Assembly: GCF_028023675.1 (NCBI RefSeq)
Contig: NZ_JAQIOZ010000005.1
Coordinates: 188,282 to 252,281 of the forward strand
Reading direction: 5' to 3'
Source: Primorskyibacter aestuariivivens
GTDB lineage: Bacteria > Pseudomonadota > Alphaproteobacteria > Rhodobacterales > Rhodobacteraceae
Length of the DNA stretch: 64,000 bases
Positions 16,542 through 25,544 of the stretch are shown in pieces (the first letter of the stretch is position 1; every line of letters starts with the position of its first letter). Under the pieces are notes generated by a model that saw nothing but the letters and a program-made list of their open reading frames with translations, searched no databases and was not told the origin of the DNA. Position numbers and translations under genes: made by a program.

Positions 16542-17717
16542 ATGACGCCCGCCATCCAATACTTTGACCTGATCGTGATTGGCGCGGGCCCTGCCGGGTC
16601 CGCCGCCGCCCGCACAGCGGCAGCCCAAGGGCTGCGCACGGCTCTGGTCGACAAAGCGCGCTTTCCCCGCGACAAGCTCTGCGGCGGCGGCTTTACCGGA
16701 CGCGCGGCGCGCTATTTCCGCGAGATTTTCGAACGCGACCTCCCCCCGGAATTCGACAGCAAGACGGCTGTCGCGCTTTACGGGTTCGGGGAAAAACTGG
16801 GCGTGATCGCGGATATCCCGCCGGTCTATCTGACCATGCGTTTCACTCTGGATGATCTCCTGTTTCGCCTGGCAACCGAGGCCGGGGCGCAAGACTTTAC
16901 AGGCCAGCGCATTGTCCACATGGCCCCCGAGACCGGGCGCGTGGTCCTGAACGATACGGAACTGCGCGCGCCTGTAGTCATCGGCGCAGACGGGATCAAC
17001 AGCCCGACAGCGCGCGCGCTGTTCGGACGGCCCTTTGACCCCGAAGAAGTAGGCTTTGCGCTGGAATGCGAGGCACCGCCGGTGGACCCGGACGCCATTC
17101 TTCGCATCGACATGGGTGCGGCGGAATGGGGCTATGGCTGGTCCTTTCCGAAAGCCGAAAGCCACACGGTCGGCGTGGGCGGGGTGCATAGCCGCAACCC
17201 CGATCTCAAAGCCATCATGCGCGCCTACATGACCGAGTTCGACATTGCTCCCGACATGCGGATCAAAGGCCAATACCTGCCCTTTGGCCGCGCCCGCAAA
17301 CGCCCCGGAAGGGCCAATGTGCTGCTGGCCGGAGATGCGGCCTGGCTCGTGGACCCGGTGACGGGCGAAGGCATCGCCTATGCCATGAAATCCGGGCAAC
17401 AGGCGGCCCTTGCCGCGCGCGACGCGCTGGCCCGGCATGAACCGGGGGCGGCGTTGATGCTCTATCGCCACCGGCTGCGCCCGATCACGCAGGCCATGCG
17501 CCATGCCAATCTGGTGCGACTGCTGATCTATTGGGGGCCGCTGCAACGCGGCTTCGTGCGCGCGGCCAGAGGATCGGGCCACCTGCGCCACGACTACATG
17601 CGCCTGTTGGGTGGAGAGATCGAATACAGCGACCTGATGCGTCGCCTGTTCCGTCGCCTGCCCGGTTATCTGCTCCGGGCGAGCGGGCTGAAACAGACCG
17701 TCCAAAGCGATACTTGA
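16542..17717 (+). CDS. Geranylgeranyl-reductase-family FAD oxidoreductase
   Basis: 391 residues. An N-terminal Rossmann motif LIVIGAGPAGSAAARTAA binds FAD; KLCGGGFTGRA (about 48-58) follows, a stretch typical of this family and of PHBH-fold enzymes, and LLAGDAAWLVDPVTGEGI (about 262-279) is the second FAD motif. Members saturate geranylgeranyl chains of lipids or (bacterio)chlorophyll. No photosynthesis gene is within this window, so the substrate is open. ATG 16542 starts the protein; the frame extends to 16479. Confidence 0.85.
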   Translation: MTPAIQYFDLIVIGAGPAGSAAARTAAAQGLRTALVDKARFPRDKLCGGGFTGRAARYFREIFERDLPPEFDSKTAVALYGFGEKLGVIADIPPVYLTMRFTLDDLLFRLATEAGAQDFTGQRIVHMAPETGRVVLNDTELRAPVVIGADGINSPTARALFGRPFDPEEVGFALECEAPPVDPDAILRIDMGAAEWGYGWSFPKAESHTVGVGGVHSRNPDLKAIMRAYMTEFDIAPDMRIKGQYLPFGRARKRPGRANVLLAGDAAWLVDPVTGEGIAYAMKSGQQAALAARDALARHEPGAALMLYRHRLRPITQAMRHANLVRLLIYWGPLQRGFVRAARGSGHLRHDYMRLLGGEIEYSDLMRRLFRRLPGYLLRASGLKQTVQSDT

Positions 17718-17776
17718 CCTTTGGGAAACGGGCCGGGACACTCGGATCACTGATATTTCAAAAGAAAGGTTTTGCC

Positions 17777-18283
17777 ATGACTGTGACCCGTCGTTTGTTT
17801 CTTGGCGCGGGCCTTGCCAGTCTCGCCGCTTGTGGCAGCACCGCGGGCCTTATGGGGGGCGGGCCGGTTCGGCTTGCTCCTGGAACCCGCCTGATCATGG
17901 TGCGCCATGCGGACCGGGACGGCTCTGATCTGAGCGCCTTGGGCATCGCCCGCGCCACGGCATTGCCTGAGGCTCTGGAGGGCATCCCGCTCGACACAAT
18001 CTACAGCCCCGGCATCCAGCGCAATCTCGACACCGCAGCCCCCTTGGCCACAGCCCGGGGGATGGAGATCACGCGCATCCCGCAAGAGCGCCCCGCCCCG
18101 ATCATCGCCCGCCGAAGCCGCGGCAAGTCCGTGATCTGGGTCGGCAACAAGGGCAATCTGCAAAGCATCTGGGACGATCTGGACCTGCCCGGCGTGCCAC
18201 CGCTGGAATATGGGGATCTGTTCATCATCACCGCAGATGCCAACGGCGCACTGAGCGTGGACCGCCGTTCCTGGGGGCCGTAA
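17777..18283 (+). CDS. Histidine-phosphatase-family lipoprotein
   Basis: 168 residues. The N-terminus TRRLFLGAGLASLAACGS combines a twin-arginine motif with a lipobox (LAAC, Cys at residue 20), so it is probably Tat-exported and lipidated. The catalytic RHG motif appears as VRHADR. The second conserved His expected after the middle of the domain is not obvious, so activity is uncertain. Follows the reductase by 59 nt on the same strand. Confidence 0.75.
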   Translation: MTVTRRLFLGAGLASLAACGSTAGLMGGGPVRLAPGTRLIMVRHADRDGSDLSALGIARATALPEALEGIPLDTIYSPGIQRNLDTAAPLATARGMEITRIPQERPAPIIARRSRGKSVIWVGNKGNLQSIWDDLDLPGVPPLEYGDLFIITADANGALSVDRRSWGP

Positions 18284-18333
18284 CAGGCGTTTTGCATCCG
18301 GCGCAAATCCCACGCGCCGGGTGCGGATTTTTC

Positions 18334-18362
18334 TTGAAATACCCCATACCCCTACGCATATC
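18334..18362 (+). promoter_or_regulatory. Possible promoter of csp copy 2
   Basis: TTGAAA (18334-18339) and CATATC (18357-18362) are 17 nt apart. It would leave a leader of about 110 nt before the csp start, as usual for cold-shock mRNAs. Confidence 0.35.
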
Positions 18363-18479
18363 TTTGGGTGCGAAGTTATCTATCGACCACTGCTCCTACC
18401 CACGGCTCAGTCTCTCGATCTGCACTGACTAAGCCGGCCTGCCACAATCCCGTGGGCAGGACATAAAAGGAGTAGACGC

Positions 18480-18686
18480 ATGGCCACTGGCACCGTCAAA
18501 TGGTTCAACACCACCAAAGGCTACGGCTTTATCGCGCCCGATGGCGGCAGCAAGGACATCTTTGTCCATATTTCCGCCGTCGAGCGTTCGGGCCTCACCG
18601 GCCTGGCCGACAATCAGAAAGTGACCTTCGACATTAAACCGGGCCGCGACGGCCGCGAAGCCGCCGAGAATATCGCGCTGGCGTGA
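18480..18686 (+). CDS. Cold-shock protein CspA family, copy 2
   Basis: 68 residues, near-identical to copy 1 (RNP1 [11 protein letters not shown]2 IFVHISAV). The differences cluster at the C-terminus ([16 protein letters not shown]). AAAGGAG lies before ATG 18480. Like copy 1 it is monocistronic, with a long leader and an intrinsic terminator. Confidence 0.95.
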   Translation: MATGTVKWFNTTKGYGFIAPDGGSKDIFVHISAVERSGLTGLADNQKVTFDIKPGRDGREAAENIALA

Positions 18687-18711
18687 TATTGGTGTACGAT
18701 CGAAGACCAAG

Positions 18712-18740
18712 AGCCCCGTCTGGTTCAGGCGGGGCTTTTT
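18712..18740 (+). terminator. Intrinsic terminator of csp copy 2
   Basis: AGCCCCG (18712-18718) pairs with CGGGGCT (18730-18736), followed by TTTT to 18740. Confidence 0.9.
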
Positions 18741-18968
18741 GATAACGGTGTCCGGTTCGACCGCCTTGTCTTCGTCGTTCAGTGACAGGGTGTAAGCGAC
18801 GGCAATTAACGCCGCGACATCACCAGAGAGAAATACACGTACAATAGCGAATTTGAGCATTGAGGCTCATGTACTCGACAGCGACGGGATTTGTCTTGTT
18901 CTGATCGAATTACAGCCCGGGCGTTCGAGATCATACGGAAGCTCAAGCAACCTGCGAGGGCCCTTGCG
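18741..18968. other. Intergenic region with no gene seen
   Basis: 228 nt between the csp terminator and the arylesterase stop, less GC-rich than its surroundings. I see no tRNA fold and no credible ORF with a ribosome-binding site. Confidence 0.4.
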
Positions 18969-19634
18969 TCACTCCACCCGGCCGATCAACTCCACCACAT
19001 AGGGGCCCAGCGCATCAACGATCCGGGCAACACCTTCGCCATTGGGATGTATGCCGTCATCCTGCATGAACTCCCCGGCTGCCGCGATATCCTCCCCCTC
19101 GGTCATGATCCCTTCGAAAAAGCTTGGCGCGTGTAGCGCACCATAGCTTTCGGCCAGCTCGGGGTAAATCGCGTCAAATTCCGCCTTGTAGTCCGGGCCA
19201 TAGTTGCCCGGTGCCTGCATGCCCACCAAGAGCACCTCGATCCCCTGCGCCTCGGCCACTTTCATGATCCCGTCGAGATTGGCGCGCGCCACCTCGGGCG
19301 CAATACCGCGCAGCACGTCATTGCCGCCCAGCGCCACGATCATGGCGTCGATCTCGGGCGTGAGGCTCCATTCCACGCGCGACAGCCCTCCGGCGGTCGT
19401 GTCGCCGGACACGCCACCATTGACCACACGCACCTCGTGCCCGCGCTCTTCCAGCCATTCCCGCAGCTGCGGGACAAAGCCTTCATGGTCCATCAGCCCG
19501 TAGCCTTGGGTCAGACTGTCGCCCAGCGCCAGAATATCGACTTGCTCTGCCTGTGCGGCACCTGTCAGGGTGAAAACCAACGCCAGCGCCTTGCCGAAAT
19601 GCCCTGCACGCCCATATGTGAAAAACTGCAACAT
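18969..19634 (-). CDS. SGNH arylesterase / acyl-CoA thioesterase I (TesA-like)
   Basis: 221 residues with a signal peptide (cleavage near AAQAE). SGNH blocks are complete: GDS in LALGDSLTQGYG (I), the Gly block NGGVSGDTT (II), GGND (III) and DGIHPN with catalytic Asp and His (V). Hydrolyses esters or thioesters in the periplasm. It is divergent from an ABC transporter pair exactly as tesA is from ybbA-ybbP in E. coli; the start codons are 17 nt apart. Confidence 0.9.
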   Translation of the reverse strand: MLQFFTYGRAGHFGKALALVFTLTGAAQAEQVDILALGDSLTQGYGLMDHEGFVPQLREWLEERGHEVRVVNGGVSGDTTAGGLSRVEWSLTPEIDAMIVALGGNDVLRGIAPEVARANLDGIMKVAEAQGIEVLLVGMQAPGNYGPDYKAEFDAIYPELAESYGALHAPSFFEGIMTEGEDIAAAGEFMQDDGIHPNGEGVARIVDALGPYVVELIGRVE

Positions 19635-19651
19635 TGCCCGAAAGGCTCCTT

Positions 19652-20344
19652 ATGGCTGATCCTGTCCTCTCTCTCAAAGATGTGCATCTTGCGCTGGATG
19701 GCAATGCCGGACGGGTCGAGATCCTGCACGGGATCACGCTGGACGTGGCCAAGGGGCAGTCGATTGGCCTGATCGGGCCGTCCGGATCGGGCAAATCGTC
19801 TCTGTTGATGCTGATGGGCGGGCTGGAGCGCGCCACCGGCGGCACCATCACCGCGCTGGGCCAGGACCTGAGCGCCATGGACGAAGATGCGCTGGCCCGG
19901 TTCAGACGCGATCACATGGGCGTGGTGTTCCAAAGCTTTCACCTGATCCCGACGATGACCGCGCTTGAAAATGTCGCGACGCCGCTGGAGCTTGCCGGTC
20001 ATCGCGATGCGTTCGAGCGCGCCGAGGCCGAACTGGAAGCCGTGGGCCTTGGCCATCGCACGGGGCATTACCCGTCGCAGATGTCAGGCGGCGAGCAACA
20101 GCGCGTCGCGCTGGCCCGCGCCTCGGCTCCGCGCCCGGCGATCCTTTTGGCGGATGAGCCCACTGGCAATCTGGACGAAACCAATGGCAGTGCGATCATG
20201 GACCTGCTTTTCGGGTTGCGCGACCGGCACGGGGCGACGTTGGTTCTGGTCACCCACTCCAATGCGCTCGCCGCGCGCTGCGATCAGGTGATCCGCCTGC
20301 GCGATGGCCGCATCGACGCCCCCGCCCGCGCCGCCGCTGAATAA
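19652..20344 (+). CDS. ABC transporter ATP-binding protein (YbbA/LolD type)
   Basis: 230 residues: Walker A GPSGSGKSS, Q-loop VVFQSFHLIPTMTA, signature MSGGEQQRVALARA, Walker B ILLADEPTGNLDE. This is the MacB/LolD/YbbA group that drives FtsX-type permeases. ATG 19652 has AAAGG 7 nt upstream; the frame opens at 19634. The partner permease is at 20399 and the divergent TesA-like enzyme supports YbbA rather than LolD. Confidence 0.9.
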   Translation: MADPVLSLKDVHLALDGNAGRVEILHGITLDVAKGQSIGLIGPSGSGKSSLLMLMGGLERATGGTITALGQDLSAMDEDALARFRRDHMGVVFQSFHLIPTMTALENVATPLELAGHRDAFERAEAELEAVGLGHRTGHYPSQMSGGEQQRVALARASAPRPAILLADEPTGNLDETNGSAIMDLLFGLRDRHGATLVLVTHSNALAARCDQVIRLRDGRIDAPARAAAE

Positions 20345-20352
20345 CCCGTAGC

Positions 20353-20370
20353 GTGGGCAATCCTGCTCAC
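20353..20370. repeat. REP-like palindrome, copy 2
   Basis: GTGGGCA and TGCTCAC (one G-T wobble) around an ATCC loop, in the same context as copy 1 at 866-885 (CGTAG before, CACCG and a C-rich run after). It sits in the 54-nt gap between the ATPase and permease genes, so transcription must pass through it. Confidence 0.45.
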
Positions 20371-20398
20371 CGCCCCTCCCCGATCCGAAGGAACGCCC

Positions 20399-22915
20399 AT
20401 GGCCCTGAAAACAGCCGCCCGTTTCGCCCGTCGCGAATTGCGCGGGGGCCTGCGCGGGTTCCGCATTTTTCTCGCCTGTCTTGCGCTTGGCGTCTCCGCC
20501 ATCGCCGGGGTTGGATCGGTGCGCACCGCCATCCAGGCTGGACTGGAGGCCGAGGGCGCGCGGCTCTTGGGCGGCGATGCAGAGCTACGATTTACTTATC
20601 GTTTCGCCGAAGCTGACGAGCGCGCATGGCTGGAAGAGCGCGCGCTCGAAGTATCCGAGATCACCGATTTCCGCTCCATGGCGGTGGTGGACCGGGACGG
20701 AACCACGGAACGTGGCCTCACCCAGATCAAATCGGTAGACAATGCCTATCCGCTTCTGGGCGAGGTTCAGATCGAACCGGCCATGCCGCTGGATGAAGCG
20801 CTGGCAGGCAATGGCGCGCTCATGGCCCCGGTACTGGCCGACCGGCTGGGGCTAAGCCCGGGCGACACGTTCCGGCTTGGCTCCAAGGACTTCACGCTCA
20901 GCGCTGTCCTGACCCATGAACCCGACGATGCCGGCGGTGGCTTTTCTCTTGGGCCGCGCACATTGGTCCGGACCAAGGCGCTTGACGGCTCGGGCCTGTT
21001 GCAGCCCGGTACGCTGTTTGAAACCCATTACCGTATCACCCTGCCGCCCGGCACCGATCTGGACGCGCTGGAGGGCGAGGCCGAGAGGCGTTTTACCGAT
21101 GTGGGCGGGCGCTGGCGTGACGCACGCAATGGTGCGCCCGGCGTGGCGCGTTTCGTGGACCGGCTGGGCAATTTCCTGATCCTCGTGGGGCTTTCAGGTC
21201 TTGCCGTGGGCGGCGTTGGCGTCTCAGCGGCCGTGCGGGCCTATCTGGCCTCCAAAACCTCCGTCATCGCCACACTGCGCACATTGGGCGCGGCGCGGCG
21301 GGTGATCTTCCTGACCTATTTCCTGCAGATCGGCGTGCTCAGCGTGATCGGCATCACATTGGGTCTGATCCTTGGCGCGGTGGTGCCGCTGCTGGCGGCG
21401 CCGCTGATCTCGGCAAGCCTGCCGGTACCGGCGGTCTTTGCCATCCACCCCATCCCCCTGCTTGAGGCCGCGATCTACGGCGCGCTGACGGCGCTGATCT
21501 TCACGCTCTGGCCGCTGGCCCGCACCGAAGACATCCGCCCCGCAACCCTGTTCCGCGATGCGCTGGGGGCGGGCCGCCTTTTGCCGCGCTGGCCCTACCT
21601 CCTCGCGACACTGGCACTGACGGCCATCCTGCTGGCCACGGCGGCGCTGTTTTCCGGATCGACCTGGCTGACGCTCTGGACCGCTGGCGGGATCGTGACG
21701 GCGCTGGCAGCACTGGCTGTCTCGGCCTTGCTCATTCGCTTCATTGCCAAACGCGGCCAACGCGCCGCGCGCCACCGCCCGGCCCTGCGATGGGCGCTTT
21801 CAGCCATCTCCGGCCCGGGCGAAGGCGCGGCCTCGGTTGTGCTCTCGCTGGGACTTGGCCTGTCGGTGCTGGCCGCTGTAGGCCAGATCGACGGCAACCT
21901 GCGCTCCGCGATCCAGACCGAACTGCCTGATGTGGCACCATCCTATTTCTTCGTCGATATCCAGAAAGACCAGATGCCGGGCTTCATGGAGCGGCTGGAC
22001 AATGACCCGGCGGTCAGCCGCGTGGACAGCGCGCCGATGCTGCGCGGTGTGATCACCCGAATCAACGGCACCCCCGCCCGCGAGGTGGCAGGCGATCACT
22101 GGGTTATTCGCGGCGACCGTGGCATCACCTATGCCGCCGAGATGCCGGACAACACCACAATCACCGCCGGCGAATGGTGGCCCGAGGACTATTCCGGCCC
22201 GCCGCTGATCAGCTTTGCGCAGGAAGAGGCGGATGAGATCGGGCTGACGCTCGGCGATGAGATCACCGTGAACATCCTTGGCCGCGATATCACCGCCACC
22301 ATTTCTTCCCTGCGCGAAGTGGATTTCTCCAGCGCGGGCATCGGCTTTGTCATGACCATGAACGCCGCCGCGCTGCAGGCGGCGCCGCATACCTTCATCT
22401 CCACCGTCTATGCCGAAGAAGAGGCCGAAGCCGTGATCCTGCGCGATCTGGCCGCGAAATTCCCCAACATTACCGCCATTCGCGTGCGCGATGCGGTGGA
22501 CCGGGTGGCCGAGCTTCTTGGCGGGATCGCAAGCGCCACCTCCTGGGGGGCTGCGGCCACGTTGCTCACGGGGTTCCTCGTGCTGATCGGCGCGGCTGCG
22601 GCGGGTGTGGGCGCACGCACTTACGAGGCCGCGCTGCTGAAAACACTGGGGGCCGGACGCGCGCGCATCCTGCAAAGCTTTGCCTTGCGCTCCGGGCTTC
22701 TGGGGGCGGCCGCCGGACTGGTGGCTCTTGGATTTGGCATCGCAGGAGGCTGGGGGGTGATGACCTTCATCATGGAGGCCGAGTTCGCCGTGCAATGGGC
22801 GTCCGCCCTGACCATCGTGACAGGCGGGGTATTGGCCACGCTTTTCGCCGGGCTGGGCTTTGCATGGGGTCCGCTGGCGGCGCGTCCGGCACGGGTCCTG
22901 CGCGCGCGCGAGTAA
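20399..22915 (+). CDS. FtsX-like ABC transporter permease (YbbP type)
   Basis: 838 residues with a signal-anchor helix near residue 25, a periplasmic domain to about residue 255, three FtsX-type helices (about 255-370), two central helices near 400-440, a second periplasmic region and three more FtsX helices at the C-terminus. That ten-helix, double-FtsX plan is YbbP's. With the ATPase at 19652 it likely moves lipid or lipoprotein-like substrates or acts as a mechanotransmitter with the TesA-like enzyme. GAAGGAACGCCC precedes ATG 20399. Confidence 0.88.
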   Translation: MALKTAARFARRELRGGLRGFRIFLACLALGVSAIAGVGSVRTAIQAGLEAEGARLLGGDAELRFTYRFAEADERAWLEERALEVSEITDFRSMAVVDRDGTTERGLTQIKSVDNAYPLLGEVQIEPAMPLDEALAGNGALMAPVLADRLGLSPGDTFRLGSKDFTLSAVLTHEPDDAGGGFSLGPRTLVRTKALDGSGLLQPGTLFETHYRITLPPGTDLDALEGEAERRFTDVGGRWRDARNGAPGVARFVDRLGNFLILVGLSGLAVGGVGVSAAVRAYLASKTSVIATLRTLGAARRVIFLTYFLQIGVLSVIGITLGLILGAVVPLLAAPLISASLPVPAVFAIHPIPLLEAAIYGALTALIFTLWPLARTEDIRPATLFRDALGAGRLLPRWPYLLATLALTAILLATAALFSGSTWLTLWTAGGIVTALAALAVSALLIRFIAKRGQRAARHRPALRWALSAISGPGEGAASVVLSLGLGLSVLAAVGQIDGNLRSAIQTELPDVAPSYFFVDIQKDQMPGFMERLDNDPAVSRVDSAPMLRGVITRINGTPAREVAGDHWVIRGDRGITYAAEMPDNTTITAGEWWPEDYSGPPLISFAQEEADEIGLTLGDEITVNILGRDITATISSLREVDFSSAGIGFVMTMNAAALQAAPHTFISTVYAEEEAEAVILRDLAAKFPNITAIRVRDAVDRVAELLGGIASATSWGAAATLLTGFLVLIGAAAAGVGARTYEAALLKTLGAGRARILQSFALRSGLLGAAAGLVALGFGIAGGWGVMTFIMEAEFAVQWASALTIVTGGVLATLFAGLGFAWGPLAARPARVLRARE

Positions 22916-23010
22916 CCCCCGGACGGGGAAGCCTGCGCCAATCCTTCCCTTGAACCGCCCTGCCCCGGCTGGCACATCCCTGCCAAGACATTTGGAATCG
23001 GAGCCATCTT

Positions 23011-23910
23011 ATGACCGACAATTTGCCCATGCCCATTTCCGCGCCGTTGACACGCGCGCAGAAGACCTCACTCATCAACCTCGTCCGCCGCGCCGCCCGC
23101 TCTGAGATCCTGCCCCGCTTCCGCACGCTTGATCCGACGGATATCTCGGAAAAGACCAGCGCGCTGGACCTTGTCACCGATGCCGATGAAATGGCCGAGG
23201 CGATGATCACGCGCGGGCTGCAGATGGCCTTTCCCTCTGCTGTAATCGTCGGAGAGGAAGCCGCTTCGCGGCATCCGGATATCCTCGACAAGCTGGCCGA
23301 GGCCGAAATGGGCTTTCTCATCGACCCGGTCGATGGAACGTGGAATTTCGCCAACGGGCTGTCGGTCTTTGGCACCATGGTTGCCGTCACCCGGTTCGGC
23401 AAACCGGTCTATGGGCTGATCTATGATCCGCTCAATGATGACTATGTCACCGCCGACGAGGCCACGCCGTCCTTCTGGCAAGGCCCGCGCGGACGTCGCC
23501 GCAGCCTCGTGACCCGCGAAACCCGGCCCCTGGACCAGATGATCGGCTATATCCACCTCAAGCTGATGGATGCCGAGACCCAGCCCAAGGTCGCCGCCCT
23601 CTACCCCGAGATCGGCCAACCCACGGCGCTGCGCTGTTCGGCACATGAATACCGACTGTTGGCACAGGGTCATTGCGATTTCGTGCTATCGCCGAAAATG
23701 ACGCCCTGGGATCACGCGGCGGGCACGCTGCTCTGCCAACAGGCAGGCGGGCACGTGGCGTTTCTCGATGGGCGCGAATATTCGACGAGTATTCGTGACG
23801 GCTATCTGCTCTCGGCCGCCAATGAAGAAACGTGGAACACGGTGGCCACAAAACTCGGTTTCCTGACCGAGACCGAGGCGGACCCCGAGGCGGACACGAA
23901 AGAAGACTGA
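23011..23910 (+). CDS. Inositol-monophosphatase-family phosphatase
   Basis: 299 residues. Metal-binding motifs: GEE (about residue 83), DPVDGTWNF (about 107-115, normally DPIDGTxNF) and TPWDHAAG near residue 232. Family members act on inositol phosphate, histidinol phosphate, fructose-1,6-bisphosphate or PAPS; the W in DPVDGTWNF and the acidic C-terminal tail (ETEADPEADTKED) do not settle which. ATG 23011 has GGAG upstream. Confidence 0.85.
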   Translation: MTDNLPMPISAPLTRAQKTSLINLVRRAARSEILPRFRTLDPTDISEKTSALDLVTDADEMAEAMITRGLQMAFPSAVIVGEEAASRHPDILDKLAEAEMGFLIDPVDGTWNFANGLSVFGTMVAVTRFGKPVYGLIYDPLNDDYVTADEATPSFWQGPRGRRRSLVTRETRPLDQMIGYIHLKLMDAETQPKVAALYPEIGQPTALRCSAHEYRLLAQGHCDFVLSPKMTPWDHAAGTLLCQQAGGHVAFLDGREYSTSIRDGYLLSAANEETWNTVATKLGFLTETEADPEADTKED

Positions 23911-23914
23911 TCCC

Positions 23915-24421
23915 TCAGTCGCGGATTTCGTCCGGGCGCACGCCCCACAGCGCGGATTTGCGCGCCCAGCCCTTGTAGCCGCCCGAGGTCAGACGGCACC
24001 ATTCCAGATCACAATCTCCAAGCCGGGCAATCACGCCGCTTTCCAGCTTGGCGGTGACCTGCGTGCCCTCCTTGGGGCGGACATGCAGCTCAAGCAATTC
24101 CGCCTCGACGATGACCGTACGCGCGCCCGACAACAGCGAATAATGCACCCAGCCCCCGGCCCCTTCGCGGTCCCGGACGCGGCGCCAATGGCCGTATTCC
24201 GCCGTGATTTCCAACGGCATGTCGCGGCGTTTGAATACCCAGTCGATGCGATGGCTAAGCGACGGCCCGCGCCGCACATTGCCTTCGCTGGCCTTCATCG
24301 ACACGAAGCGCGGCAGCGGCAGATTGGTCACCGGACCGCGCGTTTCCGAGGCCTGCGCACTGCCTGCTGAAAGAAGGGCGGAAACCGCCAACGCCGCCAT
24401 CGCCTGCCTGCGAGACATCAT
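23915..24421 (-). CDS. Exported SH3-like domain protein
   Basis: 168 residues. MMSRRQAMAALAVSALLSAG is an export signal with paired Arg. The mature part is one bacterial SH3-like unit (VRRGPSLSHRIDWVFKRRDM, then W-R-RV-R-D-x-EGAGGWVH) followed by a second, weaker one ending in YKGWARKSALWGV. Such proteins bind peptidoglycan or proteins in the periplasm. ATG 24421 has AAAGG 8 nt upstream; the long upstream frame is the antisense of the next gene. The stop lies 4 nt past the convergent phosphatase stop. Confidence 0.82.
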   Translation of the reverse strand: MMSRRQAMAALAVSALLSAGSAQASETRGPVTNLPLPRFVSMKASEGNVRRGPSLSHRIDWVFKRRDMPLEITAEYGHWRRVRDREGAGGWVHYSLLSGARTVIVEAELLELHVRPKEGTQVTAKLESGVIARLGDCDLEWCRLTSGGYKGWARKSALWGVRPDEIRD

Positions 24422-24539
24422 CGCTGTCACCTTTGGTTGCCTGTCTGCTTTTCTTTTTGCCGCGAAGTTCTTGTGCCTCTGCGTGCTGTCATGCACTGTG
24501 CCAGCATCTGCCTGTCTGTGAAAGAAGGAGCCGGTGATT

Positions 24540-25526
24540 ATGCCATCAAAACGTCTGAGTGTTGTTGTGACGCGACGCTTGCCCGAGGTGGTCGAAACCC
24601 GGATGAAAGAGCTGTTCGACGTGCGCCTGCGCGACGATGACACGCCGATGACACGCGACGAGCTGGCCGCGGCGATGCAGGACAATGATGTTCTGGTTCC
24701 CACGGTCACGGACGCAATTGACGCGGGCCTGATCAGCCAGGCGGGCGAGCGGCTCAAGCTGATTGCCAATTACGGGGCCGGGGTCGACCATATCGACGTG
24801 GCAACCGCGCGGCAGCGCGGCGTTCTTGTCTCCAACACGCCCGGCGTGGTGACCGATGACACTGCCGATATGACCATGGCACTGATCCTCGCCGTGACGC
24901 GGCGCATTCCCGAAGGGCTTGCCAGAATGCAGGCCGGGGACTGGGACGGCTGGGCGCCCACAGCACTTCTCGGCGGGCGCGTCGCCGGACGGCGCCTTGG
25001 CATTCTGGGCATGGGTCGCATCGGTCAGGCGGTGGCACGGCGCGCGACCGCATTTGGCATGCAGGTGCATTACCACAACCGACGGCGGCTCCGTGCCGAA
25101 ACCGAAGAGGCGCTGGAAGCGACCTACTGGGAAAGCCTCGATCAGATGGTGGCACGGATGGACGTGATCAGCGTGAACTGCCCGCACACACCCTCTACCT
25201 TCCATCTGATGAACGCGCGGCGGCTGAAGCTTTTGAAACCCAGCGCGGTGATCGTGAACACCTCCCGCGGCGAGGTGATCGACGAAAACGCGCTCACCCG
25301 GATGCTGCGCGCGGGCGAGATTGCCGGGGCGGGGCTGGATGTCTATGAACACGGCACCGATATCAACCCGCGCCTGCGCGAGTTGAAAAACGTGGTGCTT
25401 CTGCCGCATATGGGATCGGCCACGGTGGAAGGCCGGATTGAGATGGGCGAGAAAGTACTGCTCAATATCAAGACATTTGAAGACGGGCACAGGCCACCGG
25501 ACCAGGTCGTGCCGTCGATGCTGTAA
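24540..25526 (+). CDS. D-2-hydroxyacid dehydrogenase (glyoxylate/hydroxypyruvate reductase-like)
   Basis: 328 residues. The NAD-binding motif is LGILGMGRIGQAVARRA (about 150-166); the catalytic triad is Arg in NTSRGEVIDE, Glu in the DVYEHGTDI stretch and His in LPHMGSAT. The substrate-domain motif NYGAGVDHID is present. R after the GxGxxG (HNRRRLRAE) suggests NADP preference. GGAG is 9 nt before ATG 24540; GTG 24534 is too close to it. Confidence 0.88.
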   Translation: MPSKRLSVVVTRRLPEVVETRMKELFDVRLRDDDTPMTRDELAAAMQDNDVLVPTVTDAIDAGLISQAGERLKLIANYGAGVDHIDVATARQRGVLVSNTPGVVTDDTADMTMALILAVTRRIPEGLARMQAGDWDGWAPTALLGGRVAGRRLGILGMGRIGQAVARRATAFGMQVHYHNRRRLRAETEEALEATYWESLDQMVARMDVISVNCPHTPSTFHLMNARRLKLLKPSAVIVNTSRGEVIDENALTRMLRAGEIAGAGLDVYEHGTDINPRLRELKNVVLLPHMGSATVEGRIEMGEKVLLNIKTFEDGHRPPDQVVPSML

Positions 25527-25544
25527 GCGATGGGGGCGTGACCC

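Noticed and set aside
18429-18860. Minus-strand ORF with a plausible membrane-like N-terminus
   Set aside because: It runs through the csp terminator and is antisense to csp copy 2 over most of its length; no ribosome-binding site.
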